This document shows, in pieces, positions 1 to 13,110 of a stretch of DNA of 64,000 nucleotides (the first letter of the stretch is position 1; each line of letters starts with the position of its first letter). The DNA is from Plasmopara viticola. Taxonomy: Eukaryota > Oomycota > Peronosporomycetes > Peronosporales > Peronosporaceae. The stretch is from NCBI GenBank assembly GCA_001695595.3, contig MBPM02000158.1, forward strand, positions 31,487 to 95,486, given 5' to 3'. The position numbers were made by a program, and so were the translations under genes. The notes beneath the pieces are model-generated. The model did not search any database, was not told the DNA's origin, and saw nothing but the letters and a program-made list of their open reading frames with translations.

Positions 1-2464
1 CAACGTCTCAGCGCTCCAACGAATGATTATACACTTCGTTGAGGCTCTATTGCATGTATGCATGTCTAGAGCGATAGAAAGGACGTATTTGCGACGCACA
101 ACGTCTCAGCGCTCCAAGAATGATTATACACTTCGTTGAGGCTCTATTGCATGTATGCATGTCTAGAGCGATAGAAAGGACAAATCTGTCGACGCACAAC
201 GTCTCAGCGCTCCAACGAATGATTATACACTTCGTTGAGGCTCTATTGCATGTATGCATGTCTAGAGCGATAGAAAGGACGTATCTTTGGCCGCACAACG
301 TCTTAGCGCTCCAATAGAATGATTATACACTTCGTTGAGGCTCTATTGCATGTATGCATGTCTAAGCGATAGAAAGGACAATCTGTCGACGCACAACGTC
401 TCAGCGCTCCAACGAATGATTATACACTTCGTTGAGGCTCTATTGCATGTATGCATGTCTAGAGCGATAGAAAGGACATCTGTCGACGCACAATGTCTTA
501 GCGCTCCAATAGAATGATTATACACTTCGTTGAGGCTCTATTGCATGTATGCATGTCTAGAGCGATAGAAAAGACGTATCTGTCGACGCACAACGTCTCA
601 GCGCTCCAACGAATGATTATACACTTCGTTGAGGCTCTATTGCATGTATGCATGTCTAGAGCGATAGAAAGGACGTATCTTTGGCCGCACAACGTCTCAG
701 CGCTCCAACGAATGATTATACACTTCGTTGAGGCTCTATTGCATGTATGCATGTCTAGAGCGATAGAAAGGACGTATCTTTGGCACAACGTCTTAGCGCT
801 CCAACGAATGATTATACACTTCGTTGAGGCTCTATTGCATGTATGCATGTCTAGAGCGATAGAAAGGACGTATCTTTGGCCGACAACGTCTCAGCGCTCC
901 AACAGAATGATTATACACTTCGTTGAGGCTCTATTGCATGTATGCATGTCTAGAGCGATAGAAAGGACGTATGTCGCGCACAACGTCTCAGCGCTCCAAA
1001 GAATGATTATACACTTCGTTGAGGCTCTATTGCATGTATGCATGTCTAGAGCGATAGAAAGGACGTATCTTGGCACAACGTCTAGCGCTCCAACGGAATG
1101 ATTATACACTTCGTTGAGGCTCTATTGCATGTATGCATGTCTAGAGCGATAGAAAGGACGTATCTTTGGCCGCACAACGTCTCAGCGCTCCAACGAATGA
1201 TTATACACTTCGTTGAGGCTCTATTGCATGTATGCATGTCTAGAGCGATAGAAAGGACGTATCTTTGGCCGAGAACGTCTCAGCGCTCCAAACAATGATT
1301 ATACACTTCGTTGAGGCTCTATTGCATGTATGCATGTCTAGAGCGATAGAAAGGACGTATTTGGCCGTCTAGCGCTCCAAGGAATGATTATACACTTCGT
1401 TGAGGCTCTATTGCATGTATGCATGTCTAGAGCGATAGAAAGGACGTATCTGTCGACGCACAACGTCTAGCGCTCCAAGAATGATTATACACTTCGTTGA
1501 GGCTCTATTGCATGTATGCATGTCTAGAGCGATAGAAAGGACTTTGGCGCACAACGTCTAGCGCTCCAACAGAATGATTATACACTTCGTTGAGGCTCTA
1601 TTGCATGTATGCATGTCTAGAGCGATAGAAAGGACAAATCTGTCGACGCAAACGTCTCAGCGCTCCAACGAATGATTATACACTTCGTTGAGGCTCTATT
1701 GCATGTATGCATGTCTAGAGCGATAGAAAGGACGTATCTTTGGCCGCACAACGTCTTAGCGCTCCAATAGAATGATTATACACTTCGTTGTGGCTCTATT
1801 ACATGTATGCATGTCTAAAGCGATAGAAAGGACAAATCTGTCGACGCACAACGTCTCAGCGCTCCAACGGAATGATTATACACTTCGTTGAGGCTCTATT
1901 GCATGTATGCATGTCTAGAGCGATAGAAAGGACGTATCTTGGCCGACAACGTCTCAGCGCTCCAACGAATGATTATACACTTCGTTGAGGCTCTATTGCA
2001 TGTATGCATGTCTAGAGCGATAGAAAGGACGTATCTTTGGCCGACAGCTCTTAGCGCTCCAAAGAATGATTATACACTTCGTTGAGGCTCTATTGCATGT
2101 ATGCATGTCTAGAGCGATAGAAAGGACAAATCTGTCGACCGCACAACGTCTCAGCGCTACAACGGAATGATTATACACTTCGTTGAGGCTCTATTGCATG
2201 TATGCATGTCTAGAGCGATAGAAAGGACGTATCTTTGGCCGCACAACGTCTTAGCGCTCCAATAGAATGATTATACACTTCGTTGAGGCTCTATTGCATG
2301 TATGCATGTCTAGAGCGATAGAAAGGACAAATCTGTCGACGCACAACGTCTCAGCGCTCCAATAGAATGATTATACACTTCGTTGAGGCTCTATTGCATG
2401 TATGCATGTCTAGAGCGATAGAAAGGACGTATCTTTGGCCGTAGAACGTCTCCGCGCTCCAACA

Positions 2465-2560
2465 CAATGATAATACACTTCGTTGAGGCTCTATTGCACG
2501 TATGCATGTCTACAGCGATAGAAAAGACGTATTTTTGGCCACAGTCTTCAGCGCTCCAAC
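2465..2560 (+). repeat. Type C monomer, eroded linker
   Basis: It starts CAATGATAATACAC, has GCACGTATGCATGTCTACAG and GAAAAGACGTATTTTTGG, and is preceded by GTAGAACGTCTCCGCG. The linker then shortens to CACAGTCTTCAGCG, a blend of the C form and the A/B forms. Confidence 0.82.
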
Positions 2561-5500
2561 GAATGATTATACACTTCGTTGAGGCTCTATTGCATGTATG
2601 CATGTCTAGAGCGATAGAAAGGACAAATCTGTCGACGCACAACGTCTCAGCGCTCCAACGAATGATTATACACTTCGTTGAGGCTCTATTGCATGTATGC
2701 ATGTCTAGAGCGATAGAAAGGACGTATCTTTGGCCGCACAACGTCTTAGCGCTCCAATAGAATGATTATACACTTCGTTGAGGCTCTATTGCATGTATGC
2801 ATGTCTAGAGCGATAGAAAGGACAAATCTGTCGACGCACAACGTCTCAGCGCTCCAACGGAATGATTATACACTTCGTTGAGGCTCTATTGCATGTATGC
2901 ATGTCTAGAGCGATAGAAAGGACGTATCTTTGGCCGTACAACGTCTCAGCGCTCCAACAGAATGATTATACACTTCGTTGAGGCTCTATTGCATGTATGC
3001 ATGTCTAGAGCGATAGAAAGGACGTATCTGTCGACGCACAACGTCTCAGCGCTCCAACGAATGATTATACACTTCGTTGAGGCTCTATTGCATGTATGCA
3101 TGTCTAGAGCGATAGAAAGGACGTATCTTTGGCCGCACAACGTCTTAGCGCTCCAACAGAATGATTATACACTTCGTTGAGGCTCTATTGCATGTATGCA
3201 TGTCTAGAGCGATAGAAAGGACGTATCTTTGGCCGCACAACGTCTCAGCGCTCCAAGAATGATTATACACTTCGTTGAGGCTCTATTGCATGTATGCATG
3301 TCTAGAGCGATAGAAAGGACGTATCTTTGCCGCACAACGTCTCAGCGCTCCAACAAATGAATACACTTCGTTGAGGCTCTATTGCATGTATGCATGTCTA
3401 GAGCGATAGAAAGGACGTATCTATGGCCGTACAGCTTAGCCCTCCAATAGAATAATTAAACACTTCGTTGATGCTCTATTGCATGTATGCATGTCTAGAG
3501 CGATAGAAAGGGCAAATCTGTCGACGCACAACGTCTCAGCGCTCCAACGAATGATTATACACTTCGTTGAGGCTCTATTGCATGTATGCATGTCTAGAGC
3601 GATAGAAAGGACGTATCTTTGGCCGCACAACGTCTTAGCGCTCCAACGAATGATTATACACTTCGTTGAGGCTCTATTGCATGTATGCATGTCTAGAGCG
3701 ATAGAAAGGACAAATCTGTCGACGCACAACGTCTCAGCGCTCCAACGGAATGATTATACACTTCGTTGAGGCTCTATTGCATGTATGCATGTCTAGAGCG
3801 ATAGAAAGGACGTATCTTTGGACGCACAACGTCTCAGCGCTCCAACGAATGATTATACACTTCGTTGAGGCTCTATTGCATGTATGCATGTCTAGAGCGA
3901 TAGAAAGGACAATCTGTCGACGCACAACGTCTCAGCGCTCCAAAGAATGATTATACACTTCGTTGAGGCTCTATTGCATGTATGCATGTCTAGAGCGATA
4001 GAAAGGACGTATCTTTGGCCGCACAACGTCTAGCGCTCCAACGAATGATTATACACTTCGTTGAGGCTCTATTGCATGTATGCATGTCTAGAGCGATAGA
4101 AAGGACGTATCTTCGGCGCACAATGTCTTAGCGCTCCAATAGATTGATTATACACTTCGTTGAGGCTCAATTGCATGTATGCATGTCTAGAGCGATAGAA
4201 AGGACGTATCTTGGCGACAACGTCTCAGCGCTCCAACGGAATGATTATACACTTCGTTGAGGCTCTATTGCATGTATGCATGTCTAGAGCGATAGAAAGG
4301 ACGTATCTTTGGCCGCACAACGTCTTAGCGCTCCAAAAATGATTATACACTTCGTTGAGGCTCTATTGCATGTATGCATGTCTAGAGCGATAGAAAGGAC
4401 GCCGCACAACGTCTCAGCGCTCCAACGAATGATTATACACTTCGTTGAGGCTCTATTGCATGTATGCATGTCTAGCGCGATAGAAAGGACAAATCTGTCG
4501 ACGCACAACGTCTCAGCGCTCCAACAGAATGATTATACACTTCGTTGAGGCTCTATTGCATGTATGCATGTCTAGAGCGATAGAAAGGACGTATCTTTGG
4601 CCGCACAACGTCTTAGCGCTCCAATAGAATGATTATACACTTCGTTGAGGCTCTATTGCATGTATGCATGTCTAGAGCGATAGAAAGGACATCTTGGACG
4701 CACAACGTCTCAGCGCTCCAACGAATGATTATACACTTCGTTGAGGCTCTATTGCATGTATGCATGTCTAGAGCGATAGAAAGGACGTATCTTTGGCCAC
4801 AACGTCTTGCGCTCCAACGAATGATTATACACTTCGTTGGGGCTCTATTGCATCTGTGCATGTCTAGAGCGATAGAAAGGACGTATCTGTGGCCGCACAA
4901 CGTCTCAGCGCTCCAACAGAATGATTATACACTTCGTTGAGGCTCTATTGCATGTATGCATGTCTAGAGCGATAGAAAGGACGTATCTGTCGACGCACAA
5001 CGTCTCAGCCTCCAAGAATGATTATACACTTCGTTGAGGCTCTATTGCATGTATGCATGTCTAGAGCGATAGAAAGGACGTATCTTTGGCCGCACAACGT
5101 CTTAGCGCTCCAACGGAATGATTATACACTTCGTTGAGGCTCTATTGCATGTATGCATGTCTAGAGCGATAGAAAGGACGTATCTTTCGGCCGCACAACG
5201 TCTCAGCGCTCCAACGAATGATTATACACTTCGTTGAGGCTCTATTGCATGTATGCATGTCTAGAGCGATAGAAAGGACGTATCTTTGACGTACAACGTC
5301 TCAGCGCTCCAACGAATGATTATACACTTCGTTGAGGCTCTATTGCATGTATGCATGTCTACAGCGATAGAAAACGTATCTTTGGCCAAACGTCTTAGCG
5401 CTCCAATAGAATGATTATACACTTCGTTGAGGCTCTATTGCATGTATGCATGTCTAGAGCGATAGAAAGGACGTATCTTCGACGCACAACGTCTCAGCGC

Positions 5501-8500
5501 TCCAACGAATGATTATACACTTCGTTGAGGCTCTATTGCATGTATGCATGTCTAGAGCGATAGAAAGGACGTATCTTTGGCCGCACAACTCTTAGCGCTC
5601 CAAAGAATGATTATACACTTCGTTGAGGCTCTATTGCATGTATGCATGTCTAGAGCGATAGAAAGGACAAATCTGTCGACGCACAACGTCTCAGCGCTCC
5701 AACGGAATGATTATACACTTCGTTGAGGCTCTATTGCATGTATGCATGTCTAGAGCGATAGAAAGGACAAATCTGTCGACGCACAACGTCTCAGCGCTCC
5801 AATAGAATGATTATACACTTCGTTGAGGCTCTATTGCATGTATGCATGTCTAGAGCGATAGAAAGGACGTATCTTTGGCGCACAACGTCTCAGCGCTCCA
5901 ACGAATGATTATACACTTCGTTGAGGCTCTATTGCATGTATGCATGTCTAGAGCGATAGAAAGGACGTATCTTTGACGCAAACGTCTTAGCGCTCCAACG
6001 AATGATTATACACTTCGTTGAGGCTCTATTGCATGTATGCATGTCTAGAGCGATAGAAAGGACATCTGTCGACGCACAACGTCTCAGCGCTCCAACGAAT
6101 GATTATACACTTCGTTGAGGCTCTATTGCATGTATGCATGTCTAGAGCGATAGAAAGGACGTATCTTGGCCGCACAACGTCTTAGCGCTCCAACGAATGA
6201 TTATACACTTCGTTGAGGCTCTATTGCATGTATGCATGTCTAAGCGATAGAAAGGACGTATCTTTGGCCGCACAACGTCTTAGCGCTCCAATAGAATGAT
6301 TATACACTTCGTTGAGGCTCTATTGCATGTATGCATGTCTAAAGCGATAGAAAGGACAAATCTGTCGACGCACAACGTCTCAGCGCTCCAACAATGATAA
6401 TACACTTCGTTGAGGCTCTATTGCATGTATGCATGTCTAGAGCGATAGAAAGGACGTATCTTTGGCCGCACAACGTCTTAGCGCTCCAATAGAATGATTA
6501 TACACTTCGTTGAGGCTCTATTGCATGTATGCATGTCTAGAGCGATAGAAAGGACAATCTTTGGCCGCACAACGTCTCAGCGCTCCAACGGAATGATTAT
6601 ACACTTCGTTGAGGCTCTATTGCATGTATGCATGTCTAGAGCGATAGAAAGGACGTATCTTTGGCCGCACAACGTCTTAGCGCTCCAATAGAATGATTAT
6701 ACACTTCGTTGAGGCTCTATTGCATGTATGCATGTCTAGAGCGATAGAAAGGACAAATCTGTCGACGCACAACGTCTCAGCGCTCCAACGGAATGATTAT
6801 ACACTTCGTTGAGGCTCTATTGCATGTATGCATGTCTACAGCGATAGAAAGGACATCTTTGACGCACAACGTCTCAGCGCTCCAACGAATGATTATACAC
6901 TTCGTTGAGGCTCTATTGCATGTATGCATGTCTAGAGCGATAGAAAGGACAAATATCTGTGACGCACAACGTCTCAGCGCTCCAACGAATGATTATACAC
7001 TTCGTTGAGGCTCTATTGCATGTATGCATGTCTAGAGCGATAGAAAGGACGTATCTTTGGCCGACAACGTCTTAGCGCTCCAACAAATGATTATACACTT
7101 CGTTGAGGCTCTATTGCATGTATGCATGTCTAGAGCGATAGAAAGGACATCTTTGGCCGCACAACGTCTCAGCGCTCCAACGAATGATTATACACTTCGT
7201 TGAGGCTCTATTGCATGTATGCATGTCTAGAGCGATAGAAAGGACGTATCTGCGACGCACAACGTCTCAGCGCTCCAACGAATGATTATACACTTCGTTG
7301 AGGCTCTATTGCATGTATGCATGTCTAGAGCGATAGAAAGGACATATCTGGCCGCACAACGTCTTAGCGCTCCAACAGAATGATTATACACTTCGTTGTG
7401 GCTCTATTGCATGTATGCATGTCTAGAGCGATAGAAAGGACAAATCTTGGCCGACAACGTCTCAGCGCTCCAACAATGATTATACACTTCGTTGAGGCTC
7501 TATTGCATGTATGCATGTCTAGAGCAATAGAAAGGACGTATCTTTGGCCGCACAACGTCTAGCTCCAACAATGATTATACACTTCGTTGAGGCTCTATTG
7601 CATGTATGCATGTCTAGAGCGATAGAAAGGACGTTCTTTGGCCAACGTCTTAGCGCTCCAAGAATGATTATACACTTCGTTGAGGCTCTATTGCATGTAT
7701 GCATGTCTAGAGCGATAGAAAGGACAAATCTGTCGACGCACAACGTCTCAGCGCTCCAACGAATGATTATACACTTCGTTGAGGCTCTATTGCATGTATG
7801 CATGTCTAGAGCGATAGAAAGGACAAATCTGTCGACGCACAACGTCTCAGCGCTCCAACGGAATGATTATACACTTCGTTGAGGCTCTATTGCATGTATG
7901 CATGTCTAGAGCGATAGAAAGGACGTTTCTATTGCCGTACAACGTCTCAGCGCTCCAACAGAATGATTATACACTTCGTTGGGGCTCTATTGCATCTGTG
8001 CATGTCTAGAGCGATAGAAAGGACGTATCTTTGGCGACAACGTCTCAGCGCTCCAATAGGAATGATTATACACTTCGTTGAGGCTCTATTGCATGTATGC
8101 ATGTCTAGAGCGATAGAAAGGACGTATCTTTGGCTGCACAACGTGTTAGCGCTCCAACGAATGATTATACACTTCGTTGGGGCTCTATTGCATGTATGCA
8201 TGTCTAGAGCGATAGAAAGGACGTATCTTGGCGCACAACGTCTCGCGCTCCACAATGATATACACTTCGTTGAGGCTCTATTGCACGTATGCATGTCTAC
8301 AGCGATAGAAAGGACGTATTTTTGGCCGTACAACGTCTTAGCGCTCCAACAGAATGATTATACACTTCGTTGAGGCTCTATTGCATGTATGCATGTCTAC
8401 AGCGATAGAAAGGACAAATCTGCGACGCACAACGTCTCAGCGCTCCAACGGAATGATTATACACTTCGTTGAGGCTCTATTGCATGTATGCATGTCTAGA

Positions 8501-8648
8501 GCGATAGAAAGACGTATCTTGGCCGCACAACGTCTCCGCGCTCCAATAGAATGATTATACACTTCGTTGAGGCTCTATTACATGTATGCATGTCTAGAGC
8601 GATAGAAAGGACAAATCTGTCGACGCACAACGTCTCAGCGCTCCAACG

Positions 8649-8704
8649 GAATGATTATACACTTCGTTGAGGCTCTATTGCATGTATGCATGTCTAGAGC
8701 GATA
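8649..8704 (+). repeat. Truncated monomer lacking the linker (56 bp)
   Basis: The core runs to GCGATAG and then joins directly to the AATGATTATAC of the next unit. The sequence ATAGAA occurs both in the core (GCGATAGAAAGG) and at B-unit junctions (CCAATAGAATG). The join is therefore exactly what a slippage or end-joining deletion at that 6-bp repeat would leave. Confidence 0.85.
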
Positions 8705-8869
8705 GAATGATTATACACTTCGTTGAGGCTCTATTGCATGTATGCATGTCTAGAGCGATAGAAAGGACAAATCTGTCGACGCACAACGTCTCAGCGCTCC
8801 AACAGAATGATTATACACTTCGTTGTGGCTCTTTTGCATGTGTGCATGTCTAGAGCGATAGAAAGGACG

Positions 8870-8924
8870 TGACCGCACAACGTCTCAGTGCTCCAACAGA
8901 CTCTCAGCGCTCCAATAGAATGAT
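8870..8924 (+). repeat. Partial linker duplication
   Basis: A linker ending CTCAGTGCTCCAACAGA is followed immediately by another linker tail, CTCTCAGCGCTCCAATAG, with no core between them. The upstream unit is also unusual (GTTGTGGCTCTTTTGCATG, GTGACCGCAC). The simplest account is deletion of most of one unit. Confidence 0.8.
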
Positions 8925-11170
8925 TATACACTTCGTTGAGGCTCTATTGCATGTATGCATGTCTAGAGCGATAGAAAGGACAAATCTGTCGACGCACAAC
9001 GTCTCAGCGCTCCAACGGAATGATTATACACTTCGTTGAGGCTCTATTGCATGTATGCATGTCTAGAGCGATAGAAAGGACAATCTGTCGACGCACAACG
9101 TCTAGCGCTCCAACGGAATGATTATACACTTCGTTGAGGCTCTATTGCATGTATGCATGTCTAGAGCGATAGAAAGGACGTATCTTTGGCCGCACAACGT
9201 CTTAGCGCTCCAATAGAATGATTATACACTTCGTTGTGGCTCTATTGCATGTATGCATGTCTAAAGCGATAGAAAGGACAAATCTGTCGACGCACAACGT
9301 CTCAGCGCTCCAACAGAATGATTATACACTTCGTTGGGGCTCTATTGCATCTGTGCATGTCAAGAGCGATAGAAAGGACAATTCTTTGACCACACACCGT
9401 CTTAGCGCTCCAACAGAATGATTATACACTTCGTTGAGGCTCTATTGCATGTATGCATGTCTAGAGCGATAGAAAGGACAAATCTGTCGACGCACAACGT
9501 CTTAGCGCTCCAATAGAATGATTATACACTTCGTTGAGGCTCTATTGCATGTATGCATGTCTAGAGCGATAGAAAGGACGTATCTTTGGCCGAAACGTCT
9601 CCGCTCCAACAATGATATACACTTCGTTGAGGCTCTATTGCATGTATGCATGTCTAAGCGATAGAAAGGACGTATTTTGGCCGCACAACGTCTAGCGCTC
9701 CAATAGAATGATTATACACTTCGTTGAGGCTCTATTGCATGTATGCATGTCTAGAGCGATAGAAAGGACAAATCTGTCGACGCACAACGTCTCAGCGCTC
9801 CAACGGAATGATTATACACTTCGTTGAGGCTCTATTGCATGTATGCATGTCTAGAGCGATAGAAAGGACGTATCTTTGGCCGCACAACGTCTTAGCGCTC
9901 CAACGAAATGATTATACACTTCGTTGAGGCTCTATTACATGTATGCATGTCTAGAGCGATAGAAAAGACGTATCTGTCGACGCACAACGTCTCAGCGCTA
10001 CAACGGAATGATTATACACTTCGTTGAGGCTCTATTGCATGTATGCATGTCTAGAGCGATAGAAAGGACGTATCTTTGGCCGCACAACGTCTTAGCGCTC
10101 CAATAGAATGATTATACACTTCGTTGAGGCTCTATTGCATGTATGCATGTCTAGAGCGATAGAAAGGACAAATCTGTCGACGCACAACGTCTCAGCGCTC
10201 CAACGGAATGATTATACACTTCGTTGAGGCTCTATTGCATGTATGCATGTCTAGAGCGATAGAAAGGACGTATCTTTGGCCGACAACGTCTCAGCGCTCC
10301 AACAATGATATACACTTCGTTGAGGCTCTATTGCATGTATGCATGTCTAGAGCGATAGAAAGGACGTATCTGGCCGCACAACGTCTTAGCGCTCCAATAG
10401 AATGATTATACACTTCGTTGAGGCTCTATTGCATGTATGCATGTCTAGAGCGATAGAAAGGACAAATCTGTCGACGCACAACGTCTCAGCGCTCCAACGG
10501 AATGATTATACACTTCGTTGAGGCTCTATTGCATGTATGCATGTCTAGAGCGATAGAAAGGACGTATCTTTGGCCGCACAACGTCTTAGCGCTCCAATAG
10601 AATGATTATACACTTCGTTGAGGCTCTATTGCATGTATGCATGTCTAGAGCGATAGAAAGGACAAATCTGTCGACGCACAACGTCTCAGCGCTCCAACGA
10701 ATGATTATACACTTCGTTGAGGCTCTATTGCATGTATGCATGTCTAGAGCGATAGAAAGGACGTATCTTTGGCCGAACGTCTAGCGCTCCAACAATGATT
10801 ATACACTTCGTTGAGGCTCTATTGCATGTATGCATGTCTAAGCGATAGAAAGGACAATTTGCCGCACAACGTCTTAGCGCTCCAATAGAATGATTATACA
10901 CTTCGTTGAGGCTCTATTGCATGTATGCATGTCTAGAGCGATAGAAAGGACAAATCTGTCGACGCACAACGTCTCAGCGCTCCAACGGAATGATTATACA
11001 CTTCGTTGAGGCTCTATTGCATGTATGCATGTCTAGAGCGATAGAAAGGACGTATCTTGCCACAACGTCTTAGCGCTCCAATAGAATGATTATACACTTC
11101 GTTGTGGCTCTATTACATGTATGCATGTCTAAAGCGATAGAAAGGACAAATCTGTCGACGCACAACGTCT

Positions 11171-11190
11171 CAGCGCTCCACTTCGTTGAG
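11171..11190 (+). repeat. Deletion junction CTCCA|CTTCG (first)
   Basis: AGCGCTCCA runs straight into CTTCGTTGAGG, removing about 16 bp (the rest of the linker end and GAATGATTATACA). A CA at both sides gives 2-bp microhomology. The identical junction recurs at about 12052 and 12924. Confidence 0.88.
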
Positions 11191-12051
11191 GCTCTATTGC
11201 ATGTATGCATGTCTAGAGCGATAGAAAGGACGTATCTTTGGCCGACAACGTCTAGCGCTCCAACAGAATGATTAATACACTTCGTTGAGGCTCTATTGCA
11301 TGTATGCATGTCTAGAGCGATAGAAAGGACGTATTTGGCCGCACAACGTCTAGCGCTCCAATAGAATGATTATACACTTCGTTGAGGCTCTATTGCATGT
11401 ATGCATGTCTAGAGCGATAGAAAGGACAAATCTTCGACGCACAACGTCTTAGCGCTCCAATAGAATGATTATACACTTCGTTGAGGCTCTTTTGCATGTA
11501 TGCATGCCTAGAGCGATAGAAAGGACAAATCTGTCGACGCACAACGTCTCAGCGCTCCAAGAATGATTATACACTTCGTTGAGGCTCTATTGCATGTATG
11601 CATGTCTAGAGCGATAGAAAGGACGTATCTTTGGCCGACAACGTCTCAGCGCTCCAAACAATGATTATACACTTCGTTGAGGCTCTATTGCATGTATGCA
11701 TGTCTAGAGCGATAGAAAGGACGTATTTTGGCCGCACACTCTTAGCGCTCCAATAGAATGATAATACACTTCGTTGAGGCTCTATTGCATGTATGCATGT
11801 CTAGAGCGATAGAAAGGACAAATCTGTCGACGCACAACGTCTCAGCGCTCCAACGGAATGATTATACACTTCGTTGAGGCTCTATTGCATGTATGCATGT
11901 CTAGAGCGATAGAAAGGACGTATCTTTGGCCGCACAACGTCTTAGCGCTCCAATAGAATGATTATACACTTCGTTGTGGCTCTATTACATGTATGCATGT
12001 CTAAGCGATAGAAAGGACAAATCTGTCGACGCACAACGTCTCAGCGCTCCA
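11181..12051 (+). repeat. Nine-monomer higher-order repeat, copy 1 (871 bp)
   Basis: The copy runs from one CTCCA|CTTCG deletion junction to the next. The linker order is B-like (GTATCTTTGGCC), short C-like (GTATTTGGCC), A, A, B-like, C-like (GTATTTTGGCC), A, B, and A ending in the deletion junction. The last unit lacks about 16 bp around the GAATGATTATA start. The next 872 bp repeat the same order. Confidence 0.8.
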
Positions 12052-12061
12052 CTTCGTTGAG
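12042..12061 (+). repeat. Deletion junction CTCCA|CTTCG (second)
   Basis: Identical to the junction 871 bp upstream. Both follow a V-type core and a type A linker, so this is a copy of one event and not a second deletion. Confidence 0.86.
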
Positions 12062-12923
12062 GCTCTATTGCATGTATGCATGTCTAGAGCGATAGAAAGG
12101 ACGTATCTTTGGCCGCACAACGTCTAGCGCTCCAAACAATGATTATACACTTCGTTGAGGCTCTATTGCATGTATGCATGTCTAAGCGATAGAAAGGACG
12201 TATTTGGCCGACAACGTCTAGCGCTCCAATAGAATGATTATACACTTCGTTGAGGCTCTATTGCATGTATGCATGTCTAGAGTGATAAAAAGGACAAATC
12301 TGTCGACGCACAATGTCTGCGCTCCAATAGAATGATTATACACTTCGTTGTGGCTCTATTACATGTATGCATGTCTAAAGCGATAGAAAGGACAAATCTG
12401 TCGACGCACAACGTCTCAGCGCTCCAAGAATGATTATACACTTCGTTGAGGCTCTATTGCATGTATGCATGTCTAGAGCGATAGAAAGGACGTATCTTTG
12501 GCCGCACAACGTCTCAGCGCTCCAAAGGAATGATATACACTTCGTTGAGGCTCTATTGCATGTATGCATGTCTAGAGCGATAGAAAGGACGTATTTTTGG
12601 CCGTACAACGTCTTAGCGCTCCAATAGAATGATTATACACTTCGTTGAGGCTCTATTGCATGTATGCATGTCTAGAGCGATAGAAAGGACAAATCTGTCG
12701 ACGCACAACGTCTCAGCGCTCCAACGGAATGATTATACACTTCGTTGAGGCTCTATTGCATGTATGCATGTCTAGAGCGATAGAAAGGACGTATCTTTGG
12801 CCGCACAACGTCTTAGCGCTCCAATAGAATGATTATACACTTCGTTGAGGCTCTATTGCATGTATGCATGTCTAAAGCGATAGAAAGGACAAATCTGTCG
12901 ACGCACAACGTCTCAGCGCTCCA
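12052..12923 (+). repeat. Nine-monomer higher-order repeat, copy 2 (872 bp)
   Basis: It has the same nine-unit order as the preceding 871 bp and the same terminal CTCCA|CTTCG deletion. The two copies differ at scattered sites, such as AGTGATAAAAAGG near 12282 and a V-type core at 12330. They are therefore related by an older duplication or have been altered since. Only two copies are seen. The stretch before 11181 follows a similar but ten-unit order. Confidence 0.78.
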
Positions 12924-12933
12924 CTTCGTTGTG
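12914..12933 (+). repeat. Deletion junction CTCCA|CTTCG (third)
   Basis: Identical to the two upstream junctions, 872 bp from the second. Here the downstream core has GTTGTGGCTC and leads, through GTAGAACGTCTCCGCG, into the C unit at 13011. Confidence 0.86.
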
Positions 12934-13010
12934 GCTCTATTGCATGTATGCATGTCTAGAGCGATAGAAAGGACGTATCTTTGGCCGTAGAACGTCTCCG
13001 CGCTCCAACA

Positions 13011-13110
13011 CAATGATAATACACTTCGTTGGGGCTCTATTGCACGTATGCATGTCTACAGCGATAGAAAAGACGTATTTTTGGCCGTACAGCTTCTTAG
13101 CCCTCCAACA
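13011..13110 (+). repeat. Exemplar type C monomer (100 bp)
   Basis: A recognisable third subtype. It begins CAATGATAATACAC instead of GAATGATTATACAC, has GCACGTATGCATG for GCATGTATGCATG, and has TCTACAGCG for TCTAGAGCG. It also has GAAAAGACGTATTTTTGG for GAAAGGACGTATCTTTGG, and its linker ends GTACAGCTTCTTAGCCCTCC. The unit before it carries the matching 3' end GTAGAACGTCTCCGCG. This copy also has GGGG at GTTGGGGCTC, a D-type character. Confidence 0.9.
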
